Shown piece after piece: positions 15,174 to 24,341 of a stretch of 64,000 nucleotides of DNA. Source of the DNA: Nevskiaceae bacterium (GTDB lineage Bacteria > Pseudomonadota > Gammaproteobacteria > Nevskiales > Nevskiaceae). Under the pieces are notes generated by a model. That model was not told where the DNA came from. It made no database searches and saw only the letters and a list, made by a program, of their open reading frames with translations. Position numbers and translations under genes: made by a program. Position 1 is the first letter of the stretch, and the number at the start of each line of letters is the position of its first letter. Where the stretch lies: positions 593,745 through 657,744 of the forward strand of contig SSEB01000003.1 in assembly GCA_008012115.1 (NCBI GenBank), read 5' to 3'.

Positions 15174-15917
15174 ATGGACAGAGCCCTGTACGTTGCGATG
15201 AGCGGCGCCACGCAGACCATGCGGGCGCAAGCCGTCAACAACAACAACATCGCCAACGCCGGCACCGTCGGCTTCCGCGCCGAGATTGCCGCGCTGCAAG
15301 CTGCGCCAGTCAACGGGCCAGGCGAGCCGACGCGGGTCAATGCGCTGGCCGCCGACGGCGGCTGGGATGCCACCTCCGGCGCGCTGCAGCCCACCGGCAA
15401 CCCGCTGGACGTGGCGCTGCGTGACAACGCCTGGCTGGCGGTGCAGGGACCGGACGGCAAGGAAGCCTATACCCGTGCCGGCGATCTGCGGCTCAATGCC
15501 CTGGGGCAGCTCAGCAACGGTGCCGGCCACCTGGTGCTCTCCGACGGTGGCGCGCCGCTGTCGGTGCCGCCCAATGCCTCGATCACCATTGGTGGCGACG
15601 GCACCGTGTCGATCGTGCCGCTGGGCCAGGGTCCGGCGACACAGGCGACGGTGGCGCGGCTCAAGGTGGTCGATGCGCAGCCCGCGCAGTTGCAGCGCGG
15701 GGCCGATGGCCTGATGCGCGCAACGCCGGGCGCCAAGCTGCAGGCCGCGTCCGGCAATGTGCTGGCCAGCGGCATGCTGGAGTCCAGCAACGTCAACCTG
15801 CCGCAGGCCATGGTCAGCATGATCGAGCTGGCGCGGCAGTTTGAACTGCAGGTGAAGATGATGAAGACGGTGGAGGACAACGCCACCGCTTCGCAGAGTG
15901 TGATGCGGATGAGTTGA
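15174..15917 (+). CDS. flgF: Flagellar rod protein FlgF
   Basis: A protein of 247 residues starting MDRALYVAMSGATQTM, with the FlgF/G family N-terminal motif (NNNNIANAGTVGFRAE) and C-terminal SSNVNLPQAMVSMIELARQF. It is the last gene of the first flagellar rod operon. Normally flgG follows within a few bases; here about 7.6 kb of type IV pilin genes intervene. Confidence 0.95.
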   Translation: MDRALYVAMSGATQTMRAQAVNNNNIANAGTVGFRAEIAALQAAPVNGPGEPTRVNALAADGGWDATSGALQPTGNPLDVALRDNAWLAVQGPDGKEAYTRAGDLRLNALGQLSNGAGHLVLSDGGAPLSVPPNASITIGGDGTVSIVPLGQGPATQATVARLKVVDAQPAQLQRGADGLMRATPGAKLQAASGNVLASGMLESSNVNLPQAMVSMIELARQFELQVKMMKTVEDNATASQSVMRMS

Positions 15918-16418
15918 GGATACGGACTGCTGCTTTCAACGACAGCCCTGCGTGCCTTTATAAATCTATCCTCGCGCGGCATCTCTGCGATGCACCCGTA
16001 CTCCTGCGTAAATTCCCTTCTGCCTTTAAGCGAGATTCGATTCTTTGTTTGAAGCCGCAGGCAACGCTTACGACGTTGTACTCGCGGCGGGGCTCAGGGC
16101 ACGGAGCGCCAGCCACGATCCTGGAGATCGGACGCTCGCTTCTTGCAAAAGCCTGCGCCCCCATAAGGCTTGTTGACGCGCTACGTCCAAAAGATTTTCT
16201 AAAGCGAGGCTTTCTTCACCATGCCTTAGCTTTCAATAACCTTTCAAAGAGACGACGTATTGCTGCATTCCGCAAAAGTGCCCGTTCTTTATTTTGTCTT
16301 TACGTCAACGCCGACAAGCGAGTGGTATCTTTCCATTGAAAGGTCAGCAGCATCTGCCTGGTATGTTGGACGCTAGTGAAAACGATAGGTGCCGAACGGC
16401 GATAAAACGAGCGTAAAA
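15918..16418. other. AT-richer intergenic stretch at the flagellum/pilin junction
   Basis: About 500 bp without a credible gene and clearly lower in GC than the flagellar genes on its left. It contains a short inverted repeat (AAGCCT … AGGCTT, about 16149-16171) and AT-rich patches. It presumably carries the promoter of the pilin operon; TTGAAA near 16336 with TGGTAT 17 nt later is only a weak candidate. I see no integrase site, tRNA end or direct repeat marking the junction. Confidence 0.5.
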
Positions 16419-17069
16419 ATGTTCACGGAAGAGAGCGGCACAAGTCATGTTCTTGAAACTATGCCTGCTGTCGGGCGTGTCGCGCCGGGAAAGAACGTAG
16501 ATATCGTGCGGCATGCCGAGGTATTGCAGCATGGGCTGACCTTGATGGAGTTGCTCGTCACCATTGCCATTGCGGCCGTATTGATGGCCGTCGCAATTCC
16601 TAATTTCAGTGCGGCGATGCTTAACGAACGCGCAGCGTCGCAAGTCAGCAGTCTCGTCACGTCCTTGGATTACGCCCGCAGCGAGGCGGTCAAGCGTGAC
16701 GCATCGGTCTGCGTCTGCGCCAGCGCGAACGGGTCCACCTGCGGCACCGACTGGAGCCAGGGGTGGCTGGTTTATACGATCACCGGCAGCGATTGCACCA
16801 CGGTGAATCCGGGCGCGAGCTTAAACGTGCTGAATTCCGTGATGCAGCCCCAAAGTGGCAGCAATACGCTGACCACGAATCCGGCGAACACGACCTATCT
16901 CGGGTTCCTGCAAAGCGGGATGGCAGGCCAGGCGCAAGTGTCGTTCAAGTACTGCGATAGCCGCGGAGCAGCAGTTGCGCGTTATGTCGAAGTCAATCCC
17001 ATCGGCCGCGTGCAAGCGGCCCCCGCGCTGGGGAAGAACATTGCGGGTGTCGCGTTGACATGTCCTTGA
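16419..17069 (+). CDS. fimT: GspH/FimT-family minor pilin
   Basis: A type IV prepilin-like protein. The cleavage motif is G / LTLMELLVTIAIAAVLM (Gly at -1, Glu at +5), followed by the hydrophobic spike and a C-terminal domain with cysteine pairs (VCVCAS, STCGTDW, FKYCDS). The GspH/FimT pattern 'NERAASQVSSLVTSLDYARSEA' is present. The start is uncertain: ATG 16419 gives a 39-residue leader, ATG 16461 a 25-residue leader and GTG 16389 a longer one. None has a good ribosome-binding site. It is the first gene of the minor-pilin operon and likely helps prime the pilus tip. Confidence 0.85.
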   Translation: MFTEESGTSHVLETMPAVGRVAPGKNVDIVRHAEVLQHGLTLMELLVTIAIAAVLMAVAIPNFSAAMLNERAASQVSSLVTSLDYARSEAVKRDASVCVCASANGSTCGTDWSQGWLVYTITGSDCTTVNPGASLNVLNSVMQPQSGSNTLTTNPANTTYLGFLQSGMAGQAQVSFKYCDSRGAAVARYVEVNPIGRVQAAPALGKNIAGVALTCP

Positions 17070-17079
17070 CAGGCACGCC

Positions 17080-17583
17080 ATGAAATACAAATCCTCCAAA
17101 GGCTTCAGCCTGATTGAAATCCTGATCGCGCTCGTGCTGCTTTCATTGGGTCTGCTGGGCATCGAGGCGCTGGTACTCAGGACAGTTAAAGGCAACGACA
17201 GCGCCTACATGCGCAGCCAGAACGTGCAACTGGCCTACTCGATTCTCGACATGATGCGGGCCAATCGTGCTCAGGCGATGGCGCAGGGCTACGACACCGC
17301 ATTCACCGCAACCTGTCCGCCACTGCCGACAGCACCCGCCGTGCTCTGCGATGCCGCGGCGTGCACCCCCGCGCAGCTAGCGACATGGGATCTTTACCAG
17401 TGGCAGCTTCGGCTTTGTGCTGCGCTTCCGTCCGGGCAGGGCAAGATCGCGACGGTCACGGCAAATGGATCGACCACTGCAACCATCACGATCCAGTGGG
17501 ACGACAGCCGCGCGCAGCAAGGATATTCCAGCGCGACCGCGGCGCCGAATATTGTCTCATTCGTCCTCGGTACCGCGTTATGA
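17080..17583 (+). CDS. pilV: Type IV pilus minor pilin PilV
   Basis: A protein of 167 residues with a short leader and the prepilin motif KG / FSLIEILIALVLLSLGLLGI, the PilV hallmark, followed by QLAYSILDMMRANRAQA. Cysteines at TCPP, LCDAAAC and LCAAL may form disulfides. Minor pilins PilV, PilW and PilX with FimT/FimU form the initiating tip complex with PilY1. The stop codon overlaps the pilW start (ATGA). Confidence 0.9.
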   Translation: MKYKSSKGFSLIEILIALVLLSLGLLGIEALVLRTVKGNDSAYMRSQNVQLAYSILDMMRANRAQAMAQGYDTAFTATCPPLPTAPAVLCDAAACTPAQLATWDLYQWQLRLCAALPSGQGKIATVTANGSTTATITIQWDDSRAQQGYSSATAAPNIVSFVLGTAL

Positions 17584-18701
17584 GACGGGACGCCGGATTC
17601 TCCATCGTAGAACTTTTGATTGCGATGACGATTGGTCTGGTGCTGACTGGCGGAGCGTTGACCATCCTCCTGTCGATCCGGAGCAGCTTCAGCACCACCA
17701 CGGGCGTGGGTGTCCTGTCGGACGATGGACGTTTCGCGCTGGACTTCCTGAGAAGCTCGATCCGTGGGGCGGGATTCATCGGCTGCAGCGACAGCAGCGC
17801 GAATCCAAGCGTCGTGGGCGCGCCACAAATCATCAATGCGCTGAACGGCAGTGGCACGATGCCGTTCAATTTCAATCAGGCGCTTGGCGGGTACGAGTAC
17901 AAAAACACGAGTCCCGGTCAGAACTATGCGCTCGGCGCGCCAGCGGTTGATGCGACCGTCACCGATTGGACGCCCTCGTTGGATGCATCACTGAACAGCA
18001 CCGTGCCGCCCTCGGGTGTCGCGGGAGCAGTTGCCGGCAGCGATGTGATCGTGATTCGAACGGGTACCACGACAGCCCCGGTCAACGTCACGGCGATCAC
18101 CTCGGGGGCAAACAATTTTACGACGAACAGCAGCACGGGATTCGCAGCGGGGCAGCTGGCCGTCATCTCGAATTGCGCGGTCGCTACGACTTTCCAAATC
18201 AGCGGTGTGGCGAGCGGAAACGTCATTTCCCACGCCTCTGGAACTGCCTCCGGCACAAATGTCTCGTCATCGTTCACCTATCCGTATTCGGCCGGTGCGA
18301 TGCTGTATGGCATCGATACCCAGGTTTATTACATCGGGATCGGTGCCGATGGGGATGGTGCGCTGATGCGGCTGGATTTGAATGGCGGCACCGCCTTTTC
18401 CGCGCAGGAACTGGTCCCCGACGTGGAAAACATGCAGGTGTTGTATGGATACGACGCCAATGGCACGCAGTCGGTCAGTCAGTACTACACCGCAAACAGC
18501 ATATTCCCCGCCGTCCTGAATCCGGCTCAGATCATGACGGTGAAAATCGCAGTGCTGGTTGCGACGCCGCCCAATACGGTTCCTCGTCCAAGTACCGCCC
18601 AGGTCTTCAACCTGCTGGGCACCCAGGTAACAGCGCCGCAAGATACGCGTCAGCGGCAGGTATTTGACGCCACGATTGCGCTGCGGAACGCCGTGCCATG
18701 A
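17580..18701 (+). CDS. pilW: Type IV pilus minor pilin PilW
   Basis: A protein of 373 residues starting MRRDAG / FSIVELLIAMTIGLVLTGG: Gly -1, Phe +1, Glu +5. It continues FALDFLRSSIRGAGFIGC, the characteristic PilW region, and is long with a Ser/Thr/Gly-rich globular part, as expected. It starts 4 bp inside pilV and ends 4 bp inside pilX, so translation is probably coupled. It acts in the pilus tip priming complex. Confidence 0.9.
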   Translation: MRRDAGFSIVELLIAMTIGLVLTGGALTILLSIRSSFSTTTGVGVLSDDGRFALDFLRSSIRGAGFIGCSDSSANPSVVGAPQIINALNGSGTMPFNFNQALGGYEYKNTSPGQNYALGAPAVDATVTDWTPSLDASLNSTVPPSGVAGAVAGSDVIVIRTGTTTAPVNVTAITSGANNFTTNSSTGFAAGQLAVISNCAVATTFQISGVASGNVISHASGTASGTNVSSSFTYPYSAGAMLYGIDTQVYYIGIGADGDGALMRLDLNGGTAFSAQELVPDVENMQVLYGYDANGTQSVSQYYTANSIFPAVLNPAQIMTVKIAVLVATPPNTVPRPSTAQVFNLLGTQVTAPQDTRQRQVFDATIALRNAVP

Positions 18702-19252
18702 ACAGACGCGACGAAGCACGACTTCCGTATCACCGTCAGCAGAAGGGCATTGCGCTATTCATCTCGCTGATGTTTCTGGTGATCGCCACCCTGCTGGGCC
18801 TCGCGATCGCCCGGACCCAGTTTGCCGGGGAGCGCATGGCGCAAAACGCGCTTGATCACGCTATGGCGGTACAGGCTGCGGAAGCGGCGCTGCGAGAGGC
18901 GGAGAACAATCTCTCGCAGGGGCAATTCACAGCCTTCACCGCCTGCGGTGCGGCGAATACCAACGGGCTCTACTCTTTCTGTGCCAATCAAGCGAGCGCG
19001 TATTTAGGCATCAACTGGTCTAGCCCGGGCGCCACGGCGATCACGTACGGGACTGCGCCCATCCCGGGGCCGAGCCTGAGCAGCTTAAACCTGGCCTCGC
19101 CGCCGGTTTATATCGTCGAGCAATTGCCCTCGGTCATCGTGACGGGCATGAGCTTGAGCAATCCCCAAGCCACGCCGGTGTATCGGATTACCGCCTACGC
19201 CGTAGGCGGAGACTCGAACACGAGCGCGCTTGTGCAAAGCATTTACCGCTAG
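18698..19252 (+). CDS. pilX: Type IV pilus assembly protein PilX
   Basis: A protein of 184 residues. The prepilin-like motif is KG / IALFISLMFLVIATLLGLAI, lacking Glu at +5 as is normal for PilX. It is followed by AQNALDHAMAVQAAEAALREAE, the PilX N-terminal domain. Its ATG overlaps the pilW stop (ATGA). It works with PilV, PilW and PilY1 in initiating pilus assembly. Confidence 0.9.
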   Translation: MNRRDEARLPYHRQQKGIALFISLMFLVIATLLGLAIARTQFAGERMAQNALDHAMAVQAAEAALREAENNLSQGQFTAFTACGAANTNGLYSFCANQASAYLGINWSSPGATAITYGTAPIPGPSLSSLNLASPPVYIVEQLPSVIVTGMSLSNPQATPVYRITAYAVGGDSNTSALVQSIYR

Positions 19253-19275
19253 TGTTCTCGCATCGGAGAGCTGTC

Positions 19276-22200
19276 ATGCATCAGGTCAATAGGCTGATCG
19301 CGGTCTCGGTCCTATCGGCTGCCGCCGTATGGATATCCAGCGACAGTGGAGCCGCCACCGCTCCGCCGCAGGTCAATATCTCGCAGTCGCCTTTGACCGT
19401 CGCCATCCCCGCACATGCCCAGGTCGTGTTCGCCGTGGCGAATTCCGAATCGATGGACGGCGATTTGAGCGGTGCCATCTATCTAGGCACGGGATCGAAC
19501 TCGTCGATTTCGAAGCTGAACACGTCGAGTTCGCCGGTGAACTACACCATTCCGAGCGGGTTCACCCCGCCGCTCAACCAGGGCAGCGGTGGTACGGCAC
19601 CCTATACGGTGACTTCGGGGAGCAATCTCGCGGACAACTCTCCCTCTCGACTCAATGTCGCGAAAGCGGGCATCGCCACCATTCTCAACAATTACATGGG
19701 GTCGGTTGATTTCGCGCTGTTGGACTACTCGACATCCGGAACGTCCCTGTATACCACTTGGGTGTATTACATGAGCCCCAGTGGCGGGTTCACATTCACC
19801 TCCACCAGCGGCGGAAGCTCGAGGACAGTCGCAAACCCCTGCTACCAGGCCACGGGTACCGACTCGGTGTCCACGGCGTGTACATCGTTGGTGACATTCT
19901 ATGGAGCGACGGCGGGTGTGAAGACGCTGCCCTACATGGTGATCTCGTCCAGCAGCGACGACGCCGCGATCAACGATGTGCTGTATGCCGGTTCGGGACT
20001 GTCTCCGGTGTTTGTCGCTTACAGCGGCCCCAGTCCGGCCAATCCCTATCCGCCCAACTACACCCTCGCGCAATATAACAGCGGCAGCATCCTCGAAACT
20101 TATAAAAGCACCAGCCCGAACAACGGACAGTTCGGGACGAGTCCCACCAACGCGGGCTTTGTTCCGTTTACCACGCAGGTCATGTACAGCCAGCGTGGTT
20201 TCGGATACGGCGGCAGCCAGTCGGCGACCGGCGCCAATACAGTGTTGCCAATGACCTCGGCTGGTGCCACGCCGACGGTTGCTTCGACCAATGCGGCCAT
20301 TGCCAAATTCACTCCTTACCTGGCTCCGGAAACCAACAGCAGCTCGACAACGGAAATCAAAGCGGTTGCGGGTCAGTCTCCAGTCGGCGGTCTGCTGAAA
20401 GGCGCATTGGCCTACTTCAACACCAATCCGGCCTCCAACAACGGCTGCAAGGCGACGAAGTACGTGGTTCTTGTCAGCGACGGACTTCCCACGGAAGACC
20501 TTAGCGGAAAATCCTGGCCACCCCTTGGTAGTGCGGCGGCGACGGGTTACGGCGTGACGGCAACGTTCAATAGCGATGGTTCCCTGAACACCACCAACGA
20601 CCAGGCGCTGACGGATGCGATCAGCGCTTTGGCGAGCCTGAAGAGCGCCGGCATCAACACCTATGTGATTGGATTGGGCGCCGGGGTGGACCCAAGTAAA
20701 AATCCGACAGCGGCCGCCACCCTGACCGCGATGGCTGTCGCAGGCGGCACCGGCAATTACATCGCGGCGACCAGCCCGAATGCCCTGGCTTCGGGTCTCC
20801 AGACGGTGCTTGCACAGATCATTGCGCAGACGCAGTCGGTAGCGGCGGCGGCGGTCAACTCGCACTCGCTGAAAACCGGCACCGATCTCTTCCAGGCCAG
20901 TTTTACAACAGCGGACAGTTTTGCTGACTGGACGGGCGATATTCTGGATTTCGCCTTGAACACCAGCAACGGCCAGGTCATTACGCCCCCAATATGGTCT
21001 GCCCAGGCCAAGCTGGATGTGCAGGCGGGCAATACCGGATCGGCGGGGACCGCCACCGGCAGCAATCGCGTCATCGCCACGTGGAGTCCAGGCGCGTCTG
21101 CAGGCATTCCCTTCCAGTGGTGCTCCAGTTCGTGTTCGAGCAGCAGCATTGCCAGCACCACCTCGCTGGGGCTCGCGCTGATGACGTCGAGCACTGACAC
21201 GGCCGGTCCCAGCAGGCTCTCTTTCCTGAGGGGCAACCAGGCCCAAGAGCAGCAAAACGGCGGTGCTTACAGGAATCGCGCGCATATCCTGGGCGATATC
21301 GTCAACAGTGCGCCGCTATACGTCGGCGCGCCGTCGGCTGCTTATGGAGGAACTTACGGTACCTTCGCGACGAACAACGCCTCCCGTCAGCCGGTGATTT
21401 ATGCGGGAGCCAACGACGGCATGTTGCATGCTTTCAATGCGACCACCGGCAACGAGATGTTCGCGTTCATTCCCAACGCCGTGTTCTCCAATCTGATCAA
21501 CCTGACCAATCCAACCGCCAACATTGCGCACCAATATTTCGTTGACGGCAGCCCGCAAGCCGGGGATGTGCAGTTCTCGGACTCCAGCTGGCACACGGTG
21601 ATGGTGAGCGGCGAGGGCGGTGGCGGCAATTCGATTTTCGCACTCGACGTGACCAACCCCGCCTCCATCACGACGGAAGCGCAATTGAGCGCCGCGGCCC
21701 TCTGGGAATTCACCGATACCAACATGGGGCTGACTTACAGCGTTCCGCAGATCGCGCTTACTGCGGCCGGATACGCGGTGTTTTTCGGCAACGGCTACAA
21801 CAGCTCCACCGGCACGCCGTTCCTCTATGCGGTGAATCCTCAAACCGGCGCGAAACTGGCGAAGATTGATCTTTGCGGCAGTGTCCCCAGCGCCTGCAGT
21901 TCGACCTATGCCAATGGGCTGTCGACAGTCGCGGTGGTGAACAGCAGCGGCGCGGTGGGTCAGCCTGTGGATCTTCTGTACGCAGGCGACCTCCAGGGCA
22001 ACCTGTGGCGCGTCGATATTTCGAGCAGCAATCCCGCGAATTGGACCGTGTCTGTGCTTTTCCAGGCGCGCGACTCGAGCGGTACGCCTCAGCCCATCAC
22101 GACGGCCCCCACCGTTTCGCTGAATCCGAAATACCCCACCGTGACGGGCACGATGGTTTTCTGGGGGACGGGCCAGTTGGTGGGCAACCCCGATCTGACC

Positions 22201-22815
22201 TCGACGCAGGTGCAAACGGTGTACGGCGTCATCGACCAGACCGCTGCCGGTGCAACACCGCCGCTGTCCGCGTTCACGCGATCGAACCTCGTGCAGCAGA
22301 CCTTGACGCAGACCAGTACGACGACGGTCAGCGGCGGCACGCAGGCAGCGCGGACCGCATCCAACAATCCCGTCAACCTGCCGGCCGTGGCGGGCTGGTA
22401 TGTCGATCTCAATCTCAGTCCGGCAGGCGAGCGTGTGGTCGCCAACGCCCAGATCGAGAACGGCGGCGGCGTGGTCGTCACCTCGTACGCGCCGGCGGGC
22501 GCCAGCAGCGCGAGCACCTGCTCGTCCGCGGGCAGCAGCTACCTGTACGTGTTCAACTTTGCCACCGGCGGCGGCTTCTCCAGTCCGCAGCTCGACGTCA
22601 ACCAGAGCGGCAGCGTCACCAGCGCGGATCAAATCGGAGGGAAAAATCCGGTGGGAATGGCGCTGGGCAACAATTTTGCAACGATGCCGACGATTGTTTA
22701 CAGCACGACCAATCGCACCCCCTTCAAGGAAATTTCAACCTCCGCTGCTGCCATCCAGACCGTTGCGGAGACCCCAGTCAAGATGGCCAGGCGTGCTTGG
22801 CAGGAGATCAGATGA
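19276..22815 (+). CDS. pilY1: Type IV pilus tip adhesin/assembly factor PilY1
   Basis: A protein of 1179 residues from the ATG at 19276 (GGAGAG upstream; an in-frame GTG lies at 19252). It has an N-terminal signal peptide, a von Willebrand A-like region (VVFAVANSESMDGDL … YVVLVSDGLPTED) and a C-terminal beta-propeller domain (VIYAGANDGMLHAFNATTG … [17 protein letters not shown]). A D-x-N-x-S-G loop (QLDVNQSGSVTSAD) near the end may bind calcium. In the metal site the usual first Asp (DNSGSM) is Ala (ANSESM). PilY1 sits at the pilus tip and takes part in adhesion, mechanosensing and pilus extension. The stop overlaps the pilE start. Confidence 0.93.
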   Translation: MHQVNRLIAVSVLSAAAVWISSDSGAATAPPQVNISQSPLTVAIPAHAQVVFAVANSESMDGDLSGAIYLGTGSNSSISKLNTSSSPVNYTIPSGFTPPLNQGSGGTAPYTVTSGSNLADNSPSRLNVAKAGIATILNNYMGSVDFALLDYSTSGTSLYTTWVYYMSPSGGFTFTSTSGGSSRTVANPCYQATGTDSVSTACTSLVTFYGATAGVKTLPYMVISSSSDDAAINDVLYAGSGLSPVFVAYSGPSPANPYPPNYTLAQYNSGSILETYKSTSPNNGQFGTSPTNAGFVPFTTQVMYSQRGFGYGGSQSATGANTVLPMTSAGATPTVASTNAAIAKFTPYLAPETNSSSTTEIKAVAGQSPVGGLLKGALAYFNTNPASNNGCKATKYVVLVSDGLPTEDLSGKSWPPLGSAAATGYGVTATFNSDGSLNTTNDQALTDAISALASLKSAGINTYVIGLGAGVDPSKNPTAAATLTAMAVAGGTGNYIAATSPNALASGLQTVLAQIIAQTQSVAAAAVNSHSLKTGTDLFQASFTTADSFADWTGDILDFALNTSNGQVITPPIWSAQAKLDVQAGNTGSAGTATGSNRVIATWSPGASAGIPFQWCSSSCSSSSIASTTSLGLALMTSSTDTAGPSRLSFLRGNQAQEQQNGGAYRNRAHILGDIVNSAPLYVGAPSAAYGGTYGTFATNNASRQPVIYAGANDGMLHAFNATTGNEMFAFIPNAVFSNLINLTNPTANIAHQYFVDGSPQAGDVQFSDSSWHTVMVSGEGGGGNSIFALDVTNPASITTEAQLSAAALWEFTDTNMGLTYSVPQIALTAAGYAVFFGNGYNSSTGTPFLYAVNPQTGAKLAKIDLCGSVPSACSSTYANGLSTVAVVNSSGAVGQPVDLLYAGDLQGNLWRVDISSSNPANWTVSVLFQARDSSGTPQPITTAPTVSLNPKYPTVTGTMVFWGTGQLVGNPDLTSTQVQTVYGVIDQTAAGATPPLSAFTRSNLVQQTLTQTSTTTVSGGTQAARTASNNPVNLPAVAGWYVDLNLSPAGERVVANAQIENGGGVVVTSYAPAGASSASTCSSAGSSYLYVFNFATGGGFSSPQLDVNQSGSVTSADQIGGKNPVGMALGNNFATMPTIVYSTTNRTPFKEISTSAAAIQTVAETPVKMARRAWQEIR

Positions 22816-23321
22816 TGTCGCATTTCCGTTCGCTTGACCGCGTGGCGCGGCGTGCAGGCACCAGAGCGAGGCTGGTCCGCAGCCTCGAATGGCAGCCCGG
22901 CTTCACGCTGATCGAGCTGATCATCGCGATGATGGCCATCGGCATCCTGACGGCGATCGCCTACCCGTCCTACACCAAATACGTTTCCCGTGGCCGACGC
23001 GTCGATGCGACGGCGACGCTGATGCAGGATGCGCAAATCCTCGAGCGCTGCTACACGCAGTATTTCGCCTACAACTCGGCGAACTGCCCCACGCTGTCGA
23101 CAACATCCCCGCTGGGGTACTACAAGATCAGTCTGACCGCGACGGCCTCCACCTATACCTTGTCGGCGACCCCGGTCTCCGGCGGTGCACAGGCCTCGGA
23201 CAGCGCCTGTACCGCTTTCAGCATCAACAATACCGGCGGCAGGTGCAGCACGGGCACTTCCGGGAACAACAATTGCAGCGCCGATACGCTGGGCGGTAAC
23301 TGCTGGAACGGGCGCTCGTGA
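22812..23321 (+). CDS. pilE: Minor pilin PilE-like (type IV prepilin)
   Basis: A protein of 169 residues. A leader of about 30 residues ends in PG / FTLIELIIAMMAIGILTAIA, the classical prepilin motif, followed by YPSYTKYVSRGRRVDATATL as in PilE-type minor pilins. The C-terminal half has several cysteines (RCYTQ, NCPT, SACTA, GRCSTG, NCSAD, GNCWNG). The start ATG at 22812 overlaps the pilY1 stop; a second ATG follows directly. It is the last gene of the pilin operon, and repeat copy 3 begins 5 bp after its stop codon. Confidence 0.88.
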   Translation: MMSHFRSLDRVARRAGTRARLVRSLEWQPGFTLIELIIAMMAIGILTAIAYPSYTKYVSRGRRVDATATLMQDAQILERCYTQYFAYNSANCPTLSTTSPLGYYKISLTATASTYTLSATPVSGGAQASDSACTAFSINNTGGRCSTGTSGNNNCSADTLGGNCWNGRS

Positions 23322-23325
23322 GGGC

Positions 23326-23435
23326 CACCCGCTTTCCGCGTTTCCCTCGATGAATAAGTTATAAAACATCAATCAAATAAAAAATCGTTAAATATTAAAT
23401 AACAAAAAGATCAAGGATTTAGCGACGAGCGGGTC
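23326..23435. repeat. 110-bp element, copy 3 (CTTG-tailed variant)
   Basis: Left box CACCCGCT 23326-23333; 24 nt; AT core 23358-23403 (46 nt, GTTAT…ATAAC); 24 nt; right box AGCGGGTC 23428-23435. It continues CTTGCTCCC … GGGCGACG and ends near ATTTTT at 23462-23466. The same extended tail type is seen in copy 6. It lies 5 bp after the pilE stop codon and upstream of the flgG promoter. Confidence 0.88.
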
Positions 23436-23491
23436 TTGCTCCCGTGCTCTGTGGGCGACGTATTTTTGGCGTTTCCCCACGTTCCGCGGTC

Positions 23492-23507
23492 TGGCCCGGA
23501 ACTTGTA
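23492..23507 (+). promoter_or_regulatory. Sigma-54-like promoter of flgG
   Basis: TGGCCCGGAACTTGTA: GG at -24, then 10 nt, then GT where GC is usual at -12. It lies 41 bp before the flgG start codon. It would restore RpoN-dependent expression of flgGHIJKL, which is separated from flgBCDEF by the pilin genes. Confidence 0.7.
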
Positions 23508-23548
23508 AGACCCCCTCCAGCGGCGGCATTCCGCCACGGAGGATCGCG

Positions 23549-24334
23549 ATGAACCAAGCACTATGGGTGGCCAAGACCGGACTCGATGCGCAGCAGACGC
23601 GCATGAGCGTGGTCTCCAACAACCTCGCCAACGTCAACACCACCGGCTTCAAGAAAGGCCGTGCGGCCTTCGAGGACCTGCTCTACCAGACCGTGCGTCA
23701 GCCCGGCGCGCAGACCTCGCAGCAGACGCAGGCGCCGACCGGCCTGATGCTCGGCACCGGCGTGCGCGTGGTGGCCACCGACAAGAGCTTCACCCAGGGC
23801 AGCCTGCAGCAGACCGGCAATGCGCTGGATGTCGGCATCAACGGCCGCGGCTTCTTCCAGATCCAGCTGCCGGACGGCAGCATCGGCTACACCCGCGACG
23901 GCAGCTTCCAGCTCAACAGCCAGGGCCAGGTCGTCACCAGCAGCGGCTACACGCTGCAGCCGGGCATCACCATTCCGCAGGGCGCGCAGAGCATCAGCAT
24001 CGGCCACGACGGCGTGGTCTCCGTGCAGCTCGCCGGACAGGCCGCGCCGCAACAGGTGGGCACGCTGACCATCGCCGACTTCATCAATCCCGCCGGCCTT
24101 CAGGCCAAGGGCGAAAACCTCTACGCCGAAACCGGCGCCAGCGGTCCGCCGCAGACCGGCACGCCGGGCCTCAACGGCCTGGGCACGCTGGCCTCCGGCT
24201 CGCTGGAATCCTCCAACGTCAACATCGTGGAGGAGATGGTCAACATGATCGAGACGCAGCGCGCCTACGAGATCAACTCCAAGGCGATCCAGACCACGGA
24301 CTCGATGCTGCAGTACGTCAACAACAATCTGTGA
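23549..24334 (+). CDS. flgG: Flagellar distal rod protein FlgG
   Basis: A protein of 261 residues, exactly the family length, starting [20 protein letters not shown] with the axial motif [20 protein letters not shown] and the C-terminal [20 protein letters not shown]. It forms the distal rod that passes through the P and L rings. ATG 23549 follows GGAGGA. Confidence 0.96.
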   Translation: MNQALWVAKTGLDAQQTRMSVVSNNLANVNTTGFKKGRAAFEDLLYQTVRQPGAQTSQQTQAPTGLMLGTGVRVVATDKSFTQGSLQQTGNALDVGINGRGFFQIQLPDGSIGYTRDGSFQLNSQGQVVTSSGYTLQPGITIPQGAQSISIGHDGVVSVQLAGQAAPQQVGTLTIADFINPAGLQAKGENLYAETGASGPPQTGTPGLNGLGTLASGSLESSNVNIVEEMVNMIETQRAYEINSKAIQTTDSMLQYVNNNL

Positions 24335-24341
24335 GCGCGCC

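Noticed and set aside
16140..16180. Integron attC site at the flagellum/pilin junction
   Set aside because: There is a short inverted repeat (AAGCCT/AGGCTT), but no R/L box structure with GTTRRRY and no second copy at the other junction.
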